A stretch of 64,000 nucleotides of DNA. It comes from Lepisosteus oculatus. Lineage: Eukaryota; Chordata; Actinopteri; Semionotiformes; Lepisosteidae. The notes below the pieces were generated by a model that was not told where the DNA came from, did no database searches, and was given only the letters and a program-made list of their open reading frames with translations. Below are positions 1 through 15,182 of this stretch, one piece after another. A program made the translations under genes and the position numbers. Positions within the stretch are counted from its first letter, which is position 1. Each line of letters opens with the position of its first letter. Location: contig NC_090709.1 of the NCBI RefSeq assembly GCF_040954835.1, positions 43,656,490 through 43,720,489 of the forward strand, given 5' to 3'.

Positions 1-626
1 GCTTCACTGTTTCCCAGGCTGGGACAGGAGATGACACACTGTATTATTATTATTGAGAGACAAGCTCACTGTTCCTCAGGCTGGGACAGTAGATCACACT
101 CTGTATTATTATTATTGAGAGACAGGTTCACTGTTCCTCAGTCTGGGACAGTAGATCACACTGTATTATTATTATTAAGTATCTGGCTCACTGTTCCCCA
201 GGCTGGGAGAGGAAATCACACACTGTATTATTATTATTGAGAGACAGACTCACTGTCTGTTCCTCAGGCTGTGACAGGAGTTGACACACTGTATTATTAT
301 TATTAATATTGAGAGACAGGCTCATTGTCTATTCCTCAGGCTTGGACAGGAGATCACACTGTATGATTATTATTGAGAGACAAGCTCACTGTTCCTCAGG
401 CTGGGACAGGAGTTGACACACTGTATTATTATTATTGAGAGAAAGGGCCCCTGTTCCTCAGGCTGGGGTAGGATACCACACACTGTATTATTAGTATTGA
501 GAGAGCCTCATTGTTTCCCAGGATGGGACAGGAGATGACACACTGTATTATTATTATTGAGAGACAAGCTCACTGTTCCTCAGGCTGGGACAGGAGATCA
601 CAAACTGTATTATTATTATCGAGAGA

Positions 627-1030
627 CTTGCTCTTACCTGACTGCTCACTCCTGTCTGTTCCTCAGGTTGGGACAGGAGGTCACACACTGTATTATTATT
701 GAGAGACAGGCTCACTGTCTGTTCCTCAGGCTGGGACAGGAGATCACACAGTTTATTCATATTATTGTTGAGAGACATGCTCACTGTCTGTTTTTCTGGC
801 TGGGGCAGGAAATGACACACCGTATTATTATTACTGAGATACAAGCTCACTGTCTGTTCCTCAGGCTGGAACAGGAGATCACACACTTTTCTATTATTAT
901 TGAGAGACATGTTCACGGTTTGTTCCTCAGACTAGGACAGGAGATCAAACACTGTATTATTATTATTGAGAGACAGGCTCACTGTTCCACAGGCTGCGAC
1001 AGTAGATCACACTGTATTATTATTGAGAGA
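627..1030. repeat. Higher-order block, copy 1
   Basis: This block starts with a variant unit containing CTTGCTCTTACCTGACTGCT. It continues through units marked by ACACAGTTTATTCATATTAT and CTGGCTGGGGCAGGAAATGA. The same ordered run of variants recurs from about 6021, 7628, 9048, 10765 and 12576. That shows multi-unit blocks were copied as wholes. Confidence 0.8.
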
Positions 1031-1709
1031 CAAGCTCACTGTTCCTCAGGCTGGGACAGGAGATGACACACTGTATTATTATTTTTGAGAGACAGGCTCA
1101 CTGTTCCTCAGGCTGGGACAGGAGGTCACACACTGTATTATTATTATTGAGATACAGGCTCACTGTCTATTCCTCAGGCTGGGACAGTAGATCACACTGT
1201 ATTATTATTGCTTAGAGTCTAGCTTACTGTTCCACAAGCTGGGACAGGAGGTCACACACTGTATTATTATTATTGAGAGACAAGCTCGCTGTCTGTTCCT
1301 CAGGCTAGTACAGGAGATCACGCACTATATTATTATTATTGAGATACAGGCTCACTGTCTGTTCCTCAGGCTAAGACAGGAAATCACATACTGTATTATT
1401 ATTATTTAGAGACAGGCTCACTGTTCCTCAGGCTGGGACAGGAGATCAGACTGTATTATTATTGAGAGACAGCCTCACTGTTCCTCAGGCTGGGACAGGA
1501 GGTCACACACTGTATTACTATTATTGAGAGACAGGCTCACTGTCTGTTCCTCAGGCTGGGACAGGAGATCAAACACTGTATTATTATTATTGAGAGACAG
1601 GCTCACTGTCTGTTCCTCAGGCTGGGACAGGAGATCAAACACTGTATTATTATTATTGAGATACAGGCTCACTGTCTGTTCCTCAGGCTGGGACAGGAGA
1701 TCACACGCT

Positions 1710-1747
<38 letters not shown>

Positions 1748-2118
1748 GAGAGACAGGCTCACTGTCTGTTCCTCAGGCTAAGACAGGAAATCACATACTG
1801 TATTATTATTATTTAGAGACAGGCTCACTGTTCCTCAGGCTAGGACAGGAGATGGCACACTGTATTATTATTGAGAAACACCCTCACTGTTTCTCAGGCT
1901 GGGACAGGAGGTCACACACTGTATTAGTATTGAGAGACAGGATCACTGTCTGTTCCTGAGGCTGGGACAGGAGATCACACAGTTTATTCATATTATAGTT
2001 GAGAGAAATGCTCAATGTCTGTTTTTCTGGCTGGGGCAGGAAATGACACACCGTATTATTATTACTGAGATACAAGCTCACTGTCTGTTCCTCAGGCTGG
2101 GACAGGAGATCACACGCT

Positions 2119-2177
<59 letters not shown>

Positions 2178-2355
2178 GAGAGACAGGCTCACTGTCTGTT
2201 CCTCAGGCTAAGACATGAAATCACATACTGTATTATTATTATTTAGAGACAGGCTCACTGTTCCTCAGGCTGGGACAGGAGATCAGACTGTATTATTATT
2301 ATTGAGAGACAGGCTCACAGTCTGTTCCTCAGGCTGGGACAGGAAATCACACACT

Positions 2356-2411
<56 letters not shown>

Positions 2412-2591
2412 GAGAGACAGGCTCACTGTCTGTTCCTCAGGCTAAGACAGGAAATCACATACTGTATTATTATTATATAGAGACAGCCTCACTGTTCCTC
2501 AGGCTGGGACAAGAGGTCACACACTGTATTATTATTATTGAGAGACAGGCTCACAGTCTGTTCCTCAGGCTGGGACAGGAAATCACACACT

Positions 2592-2656
<65 letters not shown>

Positions 2657-3910
2657 GTTATTGAGAGGCAGGCTCAGTGTCTCTTCCTCAAGCTGGGACA
2701 GGAGATCACACTGTATGATTATTATTGAGAGACAAGCTCACTGTTCCTCAGGCTGGGACAGGAGTTGACACACTGTATTATTATTATTAATATTGAGAGA
2801 CAGGCTCATTGTCTATTCCTCAGGCTTGGACAGAAGATCACACTGTATGATTATTATTGAGAGACAAGCTCACTGTTCCTCAGGCTGGGACAGGAGTTGA
2901 CACACTGTATTATTATTATTGAGAGAAAGGGCCCCTGTTCCTCAGGCTGGGGTAGGATACCACACACTGTATTATTAGTATTGAGAGAGCCTCATTGTTT
3001 CCCAGGATGGGACAGGAGATGACACACTGGATTATTATTATTGAGAGACAAGCTCACTGTTCCTCAGGCTGGGACAGTAGATCAAACTCTGTATTATTAT
3101 TATTGAGAGACAGGCTCACTGTCTGTTCCTCAGGCTTCGACAGGAGATGACACTCTGTATTATTATTATTGAGAGACAGGCTCACTGTTCCACAGGCTGC
3201 GACAGTAGATCACACTGTATTATTATTGAGAGACAAGCTCACTGTTCCTCAGGCTGGGACAGGAGATGACACACGGTATTATTATTATTGAGAGATAGGC
3301 TCACTGTTCCTCAGGCTGGGACAGCAGGTCACACACTGTATTATTATTATTGAGAGACAGGCTCACTGTTCCTCAGGCTGGGAAGTAGATCACACTGCAT
3401 TATTATTGCTTAGAGTCTAGCTTACTGTTCCACAAGCTGGGACAGGAGGTCACACACTGTATTATTATTATTGAGAGACTTTCTCGCTGTCTGTTCCTCA
3501 GGCTAGTACAGGAGATCACGCACTGTATTATTATTATTGAGATACAGGCTCACTGTCTGTTCCACAGGCTAAGACAGGAAATCACATACTGTATTATTAT
3601 TATTTAGAGACAGGCTCACTGTTCCTCAGGCTGGGACAGGAGATCAGACTGTATTATTATTGAGAGACAGCCTCACTGTTCCTCAGGCTGGGACAGGAGG
3701 TCACACACTGTATTACTATTATTGAGAGACAGGCTCACTGTCTGTTCCTCAGGCTGGGACAGGAGATCAAACACTGTATTATTATTATTATTGAGAGACA
3801 GGCTCACTGTCTGTTCCTCAGGCTGGGACAGGAGATCAAACACTGTATTATTATTATTGAGATACAGGCTCACTGTCTGTTCCTCAGGCTGGGACAGGAG
3901 ATCACACGCT

Positions 3911-3945
<35 letters not shown>

Positions 3946-4184
3946 GAGAGACAGGCTCACTGTCTGTTCCTCAGGCTAAGACAGGAAATCACATACTGTA
4001 TTATTATTATTTAGAGACAGGCTCACTGTTCCTCAGGCTAGGACAGGAGATGGCACACTGTATTATTATTGAGAGACACCCTCACTGTTCCTCAGGCTGG
4101 GACAGGAGGTCACACACTGTATTATTATTATTGAGAGACAGGCTCACAGTCTGTTCCTCAGGCTGGGACAGGAAATCACACACT

Positions 4185-4249
<65 letters not shown>

Positions 4250-4752
4250 ATTATTGAGAGACAGGATCACTGTCTGTTCCTCAGGCTAAGAAAGAAAATC
4301 ACACACTTTATTATTGTTATTGAGAGGCAGGCTCAGTGTCTCTTCCTCAGGCTGGGACAGGAGGTCACACACTGTATTATTATTATTAATATTGAGAGAC
4401 AGGCTCACTGTCTATTCCTCAGGCTTGGACAGGAGATCACACTGTAAGATTATTATTGAGAGACAAGCTCACTGTTCCTCAGGCTGGGACAAGAGATCAA
4501 ACACTGTATTATTATTGAGAGACACCCTCACTGTTCCTCAGGCTGGGACAGGAGGTCACACTGTATGATTATTATTGAGAGACAAGCTAACTGTTCCTCA
4601 GGCTGGGACAGGAGATCAAACACTGTATTATTATTATTGAGTATCTGGCTCACTGTTCCCCAGGCTAGGAGAGGAAATCACACACTGTTTTATTATTATT
4701 GAGAGACAGGCTCACTGTCTGTTCCTCAGGCTGGGACAGGAAATCACACACT

Positions 4753-4753
<1 letters not shown>

Positions 4754-4802
<49 letters not shown>

Positions 4803-4819
4803 ATTATTATTATTATTAA

Positions 4820-4865
<46 letters not shown>

Positions 4866-4870
4866 ATTAT
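4754..4870. repeat. Longest (ATT)n tract
   Basis: This is nearly pure ATT for about 117 bases with a few AAT interruptions. Similar expanded tracts lie near 1712-1747, 2128-2177, 2358-2411, 2597-2655, 3910-3944, 4186-4250, 6788-6848, 8528-8590, 9812-9890, 10255-10310, 11648-11695 and 12055-12118. All sit at the same place in the minisatellite unit. Confidence 0.9.
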
Positions 4871-6020
4871 TGAGAGACAGGATCACTGTCTGTTCCTCAG
4901 GCTAAGAAAGAAAATCACACACTTTATTATTGTTATTGAGAGGCAGGCTCAGTGTCTCTTCCTCAAGCTGGGACAGGAGGTCACACACTGTATTATTATT
5001 ATTAATATTGAGAGACAGGCTCACTGTCTATTCCTCAGGCTTGGACAGGAGATCAAACTGTAAGATTATTATTGAGAGACAAGCTCACTGTTCCTCAGGC
5101 TGGGACAAGAGATCAAACACTGTATTATTATTGAGAGACACCCTCACTGTTCCTCAGGCTGGGACAGGAGGTCACACTGTATGATTATTATTGAGAGACA
5201 AGCTCACTGTTCCTCAGGCTGGGACAGGAGATCAAACACTGTATTATTATTATTATTGAGAGACAGGGTCCCTGTTCCTCAGGCTGGGGTAGGATACCAC
5301 ACACTGTATTATTATTATTGAGAGACAGCCTCATTGTTTCCCAGGCTGGGACAGGAGATGACACACTGTATTATTATTATTGAGAGACAAGCTCACTGTT
5401 CCTCAGGCTGGGACAGTAGATCACACTCTGTATTATTATTATTGAGAGACGGGCTCACTGTCTGTTCCTCTTGCTGGGACAGGACATTCCACACTGGATT
5501 ATTATTACTGAGAGAAAGGTTCACTGTCTGTTCCTCAGGCTAGGACAGGAGATCACACACTGTATTATTATTATTATTGAGAGACAGGCCCTCTGTTCCT
5601 CAGGCTTGGACAGGAGATCACTCTATATTATTATACTTGAGAGACAAGCTCACTGTTCCTCAGGCTGGGACAGGAGATGACACTCTGTATTATTATTATT
5701 GAGAGACAGGCCCTCTGTTCCTCAGGCTTGGACAGGAGATCACTCTATATTATTATACTTGAGAGACAGGCTCACTGTTCCTCAGTCTGGGACAGTAGAT
5801 CACACTGTATTATTATTTTTGAGAGTCCGGCTCTCTGTTCCCCAGGCTGGGACAGGGGGTCACACACTGTATTATTATGATTGAGAGACAGGCTTACTCT
5901 CCTTTCCTCAGGCTGGGACAGGAAGTCCCACTGTATTATTATTATTGTTATTGAGAGACAGGCTCACTGTTCCTCAGGCTGGGACAGGAGAACACACACT
6001 GTATTATTATTATCGAGAGA

Positions 6021-6786
6021 CTTGCTCTTACCCGACTGCTCACTCCTGTCTGTTCCTCAGGTTGGGACAGGAGGTCACACACTGTATTATTATTGAGAGA
6101 CAGGCTCACTGTCTGTTCCTGAGGCTGGGACAGGAGATCCCACAGTTAATTCATATTATTGTTTTGAGACATGCTCAATGTCTATTTTTCTGGCTGGGGC
6201 AGGAAATGACACACCGTATTATTATTACTGAGATACAAGCTCACTGTCTGTTCCTCAGGCTGGAACAGGAGATCACACGCTGTTCTATTATTATTGAGAG
6301 ACATGCTCACGGTTTGTTCCTCAGACTAGGACAGGAGATCAAACACTGTATTATTATTATTGAGAGACAGGCTCACTGTTCCACAGGCTGCGACAGGAGA
6401 TCCCACTGTATTATTATTGAGAGACAAGCTCACTGTTCCTCAGGCTAGGACAGGAGATGACACACTGTATTATTATTATTGAGAGACAGGCTCACTGTTC
6501 CTCAGGCTGGGACAGGAGGTCACACACTGTATTATTATTATTGAGAGACAGGCTCATTGTCTGTTCCTCAGGCTGGGACAGGAGATCAAACACTGTATTA
6601 ATATTATTGAGATACAGGCTCACTGTCTGTTCCTCAGGCTGGGACAGGAGATCACACTGTATTATTATTATTGAGTATCTGGCTCACTGTTCCCCAGGCT
6701 GGTAGAGGAAATCACACACTGTTTTATTATTATTGAGAGACAGGCTCACTGTCTGTTCCTCAGGCTGGGACAGGAAATCACACACT

Positions 6787-6848
<62 letters not shown>

Positions 6849-8526
6849 GAGAGACAGGATCACTGTCTGTTCCTCAGGCTAAGAAAGGAGATCACACACT
6901 GTATTAATATTATTAATATTGAGAGACAGGCTCACTGTCTATTCCTCAGGCTTGGACAGGAGATCAAGCACTGTATTATTATTATTGAGAGACAGGGTCC
7001 CTGTTCCTCAGGCTGGGGTAGGATACCACACACTGTATTATTATTATTGAGAGACAGCCTCATTGTTTCCCAGGCTGGGACAGGAGATGACACACTGTAT
7101 TATTATTATTGAGAGACAAGCTCACTGTTCCTCAGGCTGGGACTGTAGATCACACTCTGTATTATTATTATTGAGAGACGGGCTCACTGTCTGTTCCTCT
7201 TGCTGGGACAGGACATTCCACACTGGATTATTATTATTGAGAGAAAGGTTCACTGTCTGTTCCTCAGGCTGGGACAGGAGATCACACACTGTATTATTAT
7301 TATTATTGAGAGACAGGCCCTCTGTTCCTAAGGCTTGGACAGGAGATCACACTATATTATTATTCTTGAGAGACAGGCTCACTGTTCCTCAGTCTGGGAC
7401 AGTAGATCACACTGTATTATTATTTTTGAGAGTCCGGCTCTCTGTTCCCCAGGCTGGGACAGGAGGTCACACACTGTATTATTATGATTGAGAGACAAGC
7501 TTACTCTCTTTTCCTCAGGCTGGGACAGGAAGTCCCACTGTATTATTATTATTGTTATTGAGAGACAGGCTCACTGTTCCTCAGGCTGGGACAGGAGAAC
7601 ACACACTGTATTATTATTATCGAGAGACTTGCTCTTACCTGACTGCTCACTCCTGTCTGTTCCTCAGGTTGGGACAGGAGGTCACACACTGTATTATTAT
7701 TGAGAGACAGGCTCACTGTCTGTTCCTGAGGCTGGGACAGGAGATCCCACAGTTAATTCATATTATTGTTTTGAGACATGCTCAATGTCTATTTTTCTGG
7801 CTGGGGCAGGAAATGACACACCGTATTATTATTACTGAGATACAAGCTCACTGTCTGTTCCTCAGGCTGGAACAGGAGATCACACGCTGTTCTATTATTA
7901 TTGAGAGACATGCTCACGGTTTGTTCCTCAGACTGGGACAGGAGATCAAACACTGTATTATTATTATTGAGAGACAGGCTCACTGTTCCTCAGGCTGCGA
8001 CAGGAGATCACACTGTATTATTATTGAGAGACAAGCTCACTGTTCCTCAGACTGGGACAGGAGATGACACACTGTATTATTATTATTAAGAGACAGGCTC
8101 ACTGTTCCTCAGGCTTGGACAGGAGGTCACACACTGTATTATTATTATTGAGCGACAGGCTCACTGTCTGTTCCTCAGTCTGGGACAGGAGATCAAACAC
8201 TGTATTATTATTATTGAGAGACAGGCTCACTGTCTGTTCCTCAGGCTGGGACAGGAGATCACATGCTGTATTATTATTATTATTATTATTGAGAGACAGG
8301 CTCACTGTCTGTTCCTCAGGCTAACACAGTTAATCACATACTCTATTATTATTATTTATAGACAGGCTCACTGTTCCTCAGGCTGGGACAGGAGATGGCA
8401 CACTGTATTATTATTGAGAGACACCCTCACTGTTCCTCAGGCTGGGACAGGAGGTCACACACTGTATTATTATTGAGAGACAGGCTCACAGTCTGTTCCT
8501 CAGGCTGGGACAGGAAATCACACACT

Positions 8527-8557
<31 letters not shown>

Positions 8558-8558
8558 G

Positions 8559-8591
<33 letters not shown>

Positions 8592-9813
8592 GAGAGACAG
8601 GATCACTGTCTGTTCCTCAGGTTAAGAAAGGAGATCACACACTGTATTATTGTTATTGAGAGGCAGGCTCAGTGTCTCTTCCTCAGGCTGGGACAGGAAG
8701 TCACACACTGTATTATTATTATTAATATTGAGAGACAGGCTCACTGTCTATTCCTCAGGCTTGGACAGGAGATCACATGTATGATTATTATTGAGAGACA
8801 AGCTCACTGTTCCTCAGGCTGGGACAGGAGATCAAACACTGTATTATTATTATTGAGAGACAGGGTCCCTGTTCCTCAGGCTGGGGTAGGATACCACACA
8901 CTATATTATTATTATTGAGAGACAAGCTCACTGTTCCTCAGGCTGGGACAGTAGATCACACTCTGTATTATTATTATTGTGAGACGGGCTCACTGTCTGT
9001 TCCTCAGGCTGGGACAGATCACAAACTGTATTATTATTATCGAGAGACTTGCTCTTACCTGACTGCTCACTCCTGTCTGTTCCTCAGGTTGGGACAGGAG
9101 GTCACACACTGTATTATTATTGAGAGACAGGCTCACTGTCTGTTCCTGAGGCTGGGACAGGAGATCACACAGTTTATTCATATTATTGTTGAGAGACATG
9201 CTCAATGTCTGTTTTTCTGGCTGGGGCAGGAAATGACACACCGTATTATTATTACTGAGATACAAGCTCACTGTCTGTTCCTCAGGCTGGAACAGGAGAT
9301 CACACGCTGTTCTATTATTATTGAGAGACATGCTCACGGTTTGTTCCTCACACTAGGACAGGAGATCAAACACTGTATTATTATTATTGAGAGACAGGCT
9401 CTCTGTTCCTCAGGCTGCGACAGGAGTTCACACTGTATTATTATTGAGAGACAAGCTCACTGTTCCTCAGGCTGGGACAGGAGATGACACACTGTATTAT
9501 TATTATTGAGAGACAGGCTCACTGTTCCTCAGGCTGGGACAGGAGGTCACATACTGTATTATTATTATTGAGAGACAGGCTCACTGTCTGTTCCTCAGGC
9601 TGGGACAGGAGATCAAACACTGTATTACTATTATTGAGATACAGGCTCACTGTCTGTTCCTCAGGCTGGGACAGTAGATCACACTGTATTATTATTATTG
9701 AGTATCTGGCTCACTGTTCCCCAGGCTGGGAGAGGAAATCACACACTGTATTATTATTATTGAGAGACAGACTCACTGTCTGTTCCTCAGGCTGGGACAT
9801 TAGATCACACGCT

Positions 9814-9893
<80 letters not shown>

Positions 9894-10251
9894 AGACAGG
9901 CTCACTGTCTGTTCCGCAGGCTAAGACAGGAAATCACATACTGTATTATTATTATTTAGAGACAGGCTCAGGGTTCCTCAGGCTGGGACAGGAAATCACA
10001 TACTGTATTATTATTATTTAGAGACAGGCTCACTGTTCCTCAGGCTGGGACAGGAAATCACATACTGTATTATTATTATTTAGAGACAGGCTCACTGTTC
10101 CTCAGGCTGGGACAGGAGATCAGACTGTATTATTATTGAGAGACAGCCTCACTGTTCCTCAGGCTGGGACAGGAGGTCACACACTGTATTATTATTATTG
10201 AGAGACAGGCTCACAGTCTGTTCCTCAGGCTGGGACAGGAAATCACACACT

Positions 10252-10310
<59 letters not shown>

Positions 10311-11647
10311 GAGAGACAGGATCACTGTCTGTTCCTCAGGCTAAGAAAGGAGATCACACACTATATTATTGTTATTGAGAGGCAGGCTCAGTGTCTCTTC
10401 CTCAAGCTGGGACAGGAGGTCAAATACTGTATTATTATTATTAATATTGAGAGACAGGCTCATTGTCTATTCCTCAGGCTTGGACAGGAGATCACACTGT
10501 ATGATTATTATTGAGAGACAAGCTCACTGTTCCTCAGGCTGGGACAGGAGTTGACACACTGTATTATTATTATTGAGAGAAAGGGCCCCTGTTCCTCAGG
10601 CTGGGGTAGGATACCACACACTGTATTATTAGTATTGAGAGAGCCTCATTGTTTCCCAGGCTGGGACAGGAGATGACACACTGTATTATTATTATTGAGA
10701 GAAAAGCTCACTGTTCCTCAGGCTGGGACAGTAGATCACACTCTGTATTATTATTATCGAGAGACTTGCTCTTACCTGACTGCTCACTCCTGTCTGTTCC
10801 TCAGGTTGGGACAGGAGGTCACACTGTATTATTATTGAGAGACAGGCTCACTGTCTGTTCCTCAGGCTGGGACAGGAGATCACACAGTTTATTCATATTA
10901 TTGTTGAGAGACATGCTCACTGTCTGCTTTTCTGGCTGGGGCAGGAAATGACACACCGTATTATTATTACTGAGATACAAGCTCAATGTCTGTTCCTCAG
11001 GCTGGAACAGGAGATCACACACTTTTCTATTATCATTGAGAGACATGCTCACGGTTTGTTCCTCAGACTAGGACAGGAGATCAAACACTGTATTATTATT
11101 ATTGAGAGACAGGCTCACTGTTCCTCAGGCTGCGACAGGAGATCACACTGTATTATTATTGAGAGACAAGCTCACTGTTCCTCAGGCTGGGACAGGAGAT
11201 GACACACGGTATTATTATTATTGAGAGATAGGCTCACTGTTCCTCAGGCTTTGACAGGAGGTCACACACTGTATTATTATTATTGAGAGACAGGCTCACT
11301 GTTCCTCAGGCTGGGAAGTAGATCACACTGTATTATTATTGCTTAGAGTCTAGCTTACTGTTCCACAAGCTGGGACACGAGGTCACACACTGTATTATTA
11401 TTATTGAGAGACAAGCTCACTGTTCCTCAGGCTGGGACACTAGATCACACTCTGTATTATTTTTATTGTGAGACGGGCTCACAGTCTGTTCCTCTTGCTG
11501 GGACAGGACATTCCACACTGGATTATAATTATTGAGAGAAAGGTTCACTGTTCCCCAGGCTGGGAGAGGAAATCACACACTGTATTATTATTATTGAGAG
11601 ACAGACTCACTGTCTGTTCCTCAGGCTGGGACAGGAGATCACACGCT

Positions 11648-11697
<50 letters not shown>

Positions 11698-12055
11698 AGA
11701 CAGGCTCACTGTCTGTTCCGCAGGCTAAGACAGGAAATCACATACTGTATTATTATTATTTAGAGACAGGCTCAGGGTTCCTCAGGCTGGGACAGGAAAT
11801 CACATACTGTATTATTATTATTTAGAGACAGGCTCACTGTTCCTCAGGCTGGGACAGGAAATCACATACTGTATTATTATTATTTAGAGACAGGCTCACT
11901 GTTCCTCAGGCTGGGACAGGAGATCAGACTGTATTATTATTGAGAGACAGCCTCACTGTTCCTCAGGCTGGGACAGGAGGTCACACACTGTATTATTATT
12001 ATTGAGAGACAGGCTCACAGTCTGTTCCTCAGGCTGGGACAGGAAATCACGCACT

Positions 12056-12117
<62 letters not shown>

Positions 12118-12950
12118 GAGAGACAGGATCACTGTCTGTTCCTCAGGCTAAGAAAGGAGATCACACACTGTATTATTGTTATTGAGAGGCAGGCTCAGTG
12201 TCTCTTCCTCAAGCTGGGACAGGAGGTCACACACTGTATTATTATTATTAATATTGAGAGACAGGCTCATTGTCTATTCCTCAGGCTTGGACAGGAGATC
12301 ACACTGTATGATTATTATTGAGAGAAAGGGCCCCTGTTCCTCAGGCTGGGGTAGGATACCACACACTGTATTATTAGTATTGAGAGAGCCTCATTGTTTC
12401 CCAGGCTGGGACAGGAGATGACACACTGTATTATTATTATTGAGAGACAAGCTCACTGTTCCTCAGGCTGGGACAGTAGATCACACTCTGTATTATTATT
12501 TTTGAGAGACAGGCTCACTGTCTGTTCCTCAGGCTGGGACAGGAGATCACAAACTGTATTATTATTATCGAGAGACTTGCTCTTACCTGACTGCTCACTC
12601 CTGTCTTTTCCTCAGGTTGGGACAGGAGGTCACACACTGTATTATTATTGAGAGACAGGCTCACTGTCTGTTCCTCAGGCTGGGACAGGAGATCACACAG
12701 TTTATTCATATTATTGTTGAGAGACATGCTCACTGTCTGTTCCTCAGGCTGGAACAGGAGATCACACACTTTTCTATTATTATTGAGAGACATGCTCACG
12801 GTTTGTTCCTCAGACTAGGACAGGAGATCAAACACTGTATTATTATTATTGAGAGACAGGCTCACTGTTCCTCAGGCTGCGACAGTAGATCACACTGTAT
12901 TATTATTGAGAGACAAGCTCACTGTTCCTCAGGCTGGGACAGGAGATGAC
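6021..12950. repeat. Tandem higher-order repeats, period 1.4-1.8 kb
   Basis: The CTTGCTCTTAC marker unit begins at about 6021, 7628, 9048, 10765 and 12576, giving steps of 1607, 1420, 1717 and 1811 bases. The flanking variant units keep the same order. The array is therefore organised at two scales: the short unit and the block. Unequal exchange is the likely cause. Confidence 0.75.
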
Positions 12951-14745
12951 ACACTGTATTATTATTATTGAGAGACAGGCTCACTGTTCCTCAGGCTGGG
13001 ACAGGAGGTCACACACTGTATTATTATTATTGAGAGACAGGCTCACTGTCTGTTCCTCAGGCTGGGACAGGAAATCAAACACTGTATTATTATTATTGAG
13101 AGACAGGCTCACTGTTCCTCAGGCTGGGAAGTAGATCACACTGTATTATTATTGCTTAGAGTCTAGCTTACTGTTCCACAAGCTGGGACAGGAGGTCACA
13201 CACTGTATTATTATTATTGAGAGACAGGCTCGCTGTCTGTTCCTCAGGCTAGTACAGGAGATCACGCACTGTATTATTATTATTGAGATACAGGCTCACT
13301 GTCTTTTCCTCAGGCTGGGACAGTAGATCACACTGTATTATTATTATTGAGAGTCTGGCTCACTGTTCCCCAGGCTGGGACAGGAAATCACAAACTGTAT
13401 TATTATTATTGAGAGACAGGCCCTCTGTTCCTCAGGCTTGGACAGGAGATCACACTTTATTATAATTCTTGAGAGACAAGCTTACTGTTCCTGAGGCTGG
13501 GTCAGTAGATCACACTGTATTATTATTATTGAGAGTCTGGCTCAATGTTCCCCAGGCTGGGACAGGAGGTCACACACTGTATTATTATTATTGAGAGACA
13601 GGCTCACTGTCTGTTCCTCAGGCTAGTACAGGAGATTATGCACTGTATTATTATTATTGAGATACTGGCTCACTGTCTGTTCCTCAGGCTGGGACAGTAG
13701 ATCACACTGTATTATAATTATTGAGAGTCTGACTCACTGTTTCCCAGGCTGGGACACGAGATCACACACTGTATTATTATTATTGACTATCTGGCTCACT
13801 GTTCCCCAGGCTGGGAGAGGAAATCACACACTGTATTATTATTATTGAGAGACAGGCTCACTGTCTGTTCCTCAGGCTAGGGCAGGATTCACACACTGTA
13901 TTATTAGTTTTGAGAGACAGCCTCAGTGTTCCCCAGGCTGGGACAGGAGATCACACACTGTATTATTAGTATTGAGATACAGACTCACTGTCTGTTCCTC
14001 TTGCTGGGACTGGAGATCACACACTGTTCTATTATTATTGAGAGGCATGATCACTGTTTGTTCTTCAGACTAGGACAGGACATTCCACACTAGGCTATTA
14101 TTATTGAGAGACAGGTTCACTGTCTGTTCCTCAGGCTAAGACAGGAGATCACACACTGTATTATTATTGTTGAGAGACAAGCTCACTGTTCCTCAGACTG
14201 GGACGGGAGATCACACGCTGTATTATTATTACTGAAAGACAGGCTTGCTGTTCCTCAGGCTGGGACAGGAAGTTACACACTATATTATTATTATTATTAT
14301 TATTATTATTGAGAGACAGGCTCACTGTCTGTTACTCAGGCTGGGACAGGAGATCATACTGTATTATTATTATTGATAGACAAGCTCACTGTTCTTCAGG
14401 CTGAGACATGAGATCACACTGTATTATTATTATTGTGAGTCTGTTTCAATGTTCCCCAAGGTGGGACAGGAGGTCACACACTGTATTATTATTATTTAGA
14501 AATAGGCTCGCTGTTTGTTCCTCAGGCTAGTACAGGAGAACACGCACTGTATTATTATTATTATTGAGATATAGGCTCACTGTGTGTTCCTCAGGCTGGG
14601 ACAGTAGATCAGACTGTATTGTAATTATTGAGAGGCTGACTCACTTTTTCCCAGGCTGGGACAGGAGATCACACACTGTATTATTATTATTGAGAGACAG
14701 GCTCACTGTCTGTTCCACTGGCTGGGGCAGGGAATAACACACTGT

Positions 14746-14957
14746 TGTAGTGTGCTCTCACGAGGCACCAGTTCTGTAGGGGTTTGAGCATTTACTGGGA
14801 CAATTATTTTTGTGGCATTAAATCACAAAATTGATTCTTTAAATGGTCTTGGAATCCAACCATGCGATATAACTCAAACAACGCACACACAGGTACTAAT
14901 ACACAAGGATACATTTATTAATATATAGAATATGCATGTAAACCTAACAGATCTTAT
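14746..14957 (-). mobile_element. LTR fragment (same family as 17760-19238), truncated
   Basis: It starts TGTAGTGTGCTCTCACGAGG and shares the GGCACCAGTTCTGTAGGG block and the following sequence with the longer LTR copies at 17760 and 59338. Only the terminal portion is present. It is bounded by the minisatellite on the left and tRNA-cluster DNA on the right. It is a broken relic. Confidence 0.7.
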
Positions 14958-15182
14958 CGTAAGGGTTTCCATAGTGTCGTGTAGCCACGCACAAAAGGGG
15001 ATTGGGGATTCACCTAGCGCTGTGATCGAACAGACCCACTCACCTCTTAGTGTGGTGGGATCTGCACAGTGCATATAGCAGCGCTTCCTGCTTTCACTTC
15101 AATGTGCTTCCTGATGTCGTGTCGTGTGCCGTGCGGAGGCTCTGAAAGCGAGAGCAATGAAAAGGTGCACGACCATAGTGCC
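14958..15182. repeat. Fragment of the tRNA-cluster repeat unit
   Basis: The sequence starts with a short tRNA-Val-like stub (GTTTCCATAGTGT). It then matches the inter-tRNA spacer seen at 19795-19985 (GGGGATTCACCTAGCGCTGT, and GAGGCTCTGAAAGCGAGAGC later). It marks the outer edge of the left arm of the tRNA cluster. No complete tRNA is present. Confidence 0.7.

Larger units (their letters stand above)
1..14745. repeat. Minisatellite array with embedded (ATT)n tracts
   Basis: The whole stretch is built from a unit of roughly 50-70 bp. It reads TGTATTATTATTATTGAGAG, then ACAGGCTCACTGTCTGTTCC, then TCAGGCTGGGACAGGAGATC, then ACACAC. Units vary by point changes, by presence or absence of a CTGT insertion after GCTCACTG, and by the length of the ATT run. 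Many frames stay open on both strands because the unit has few stops. The translations only restate the repeat (poly-Asn on one strand, poly-Ile or poly-Leu on the other), so I call no gene here. The array ends abruptly at an LTR fragment. Confidence 0.95.

Noticed and set aside
31-14300. Many open frames of 60-190 codons on both strands of the minisatellite
   Set aside because: They simply translate the repeat unit (poly-Asn on one strand, poly-Ile/Leu on the other), occur in several frames at once, and have no promoter, splice or family support.
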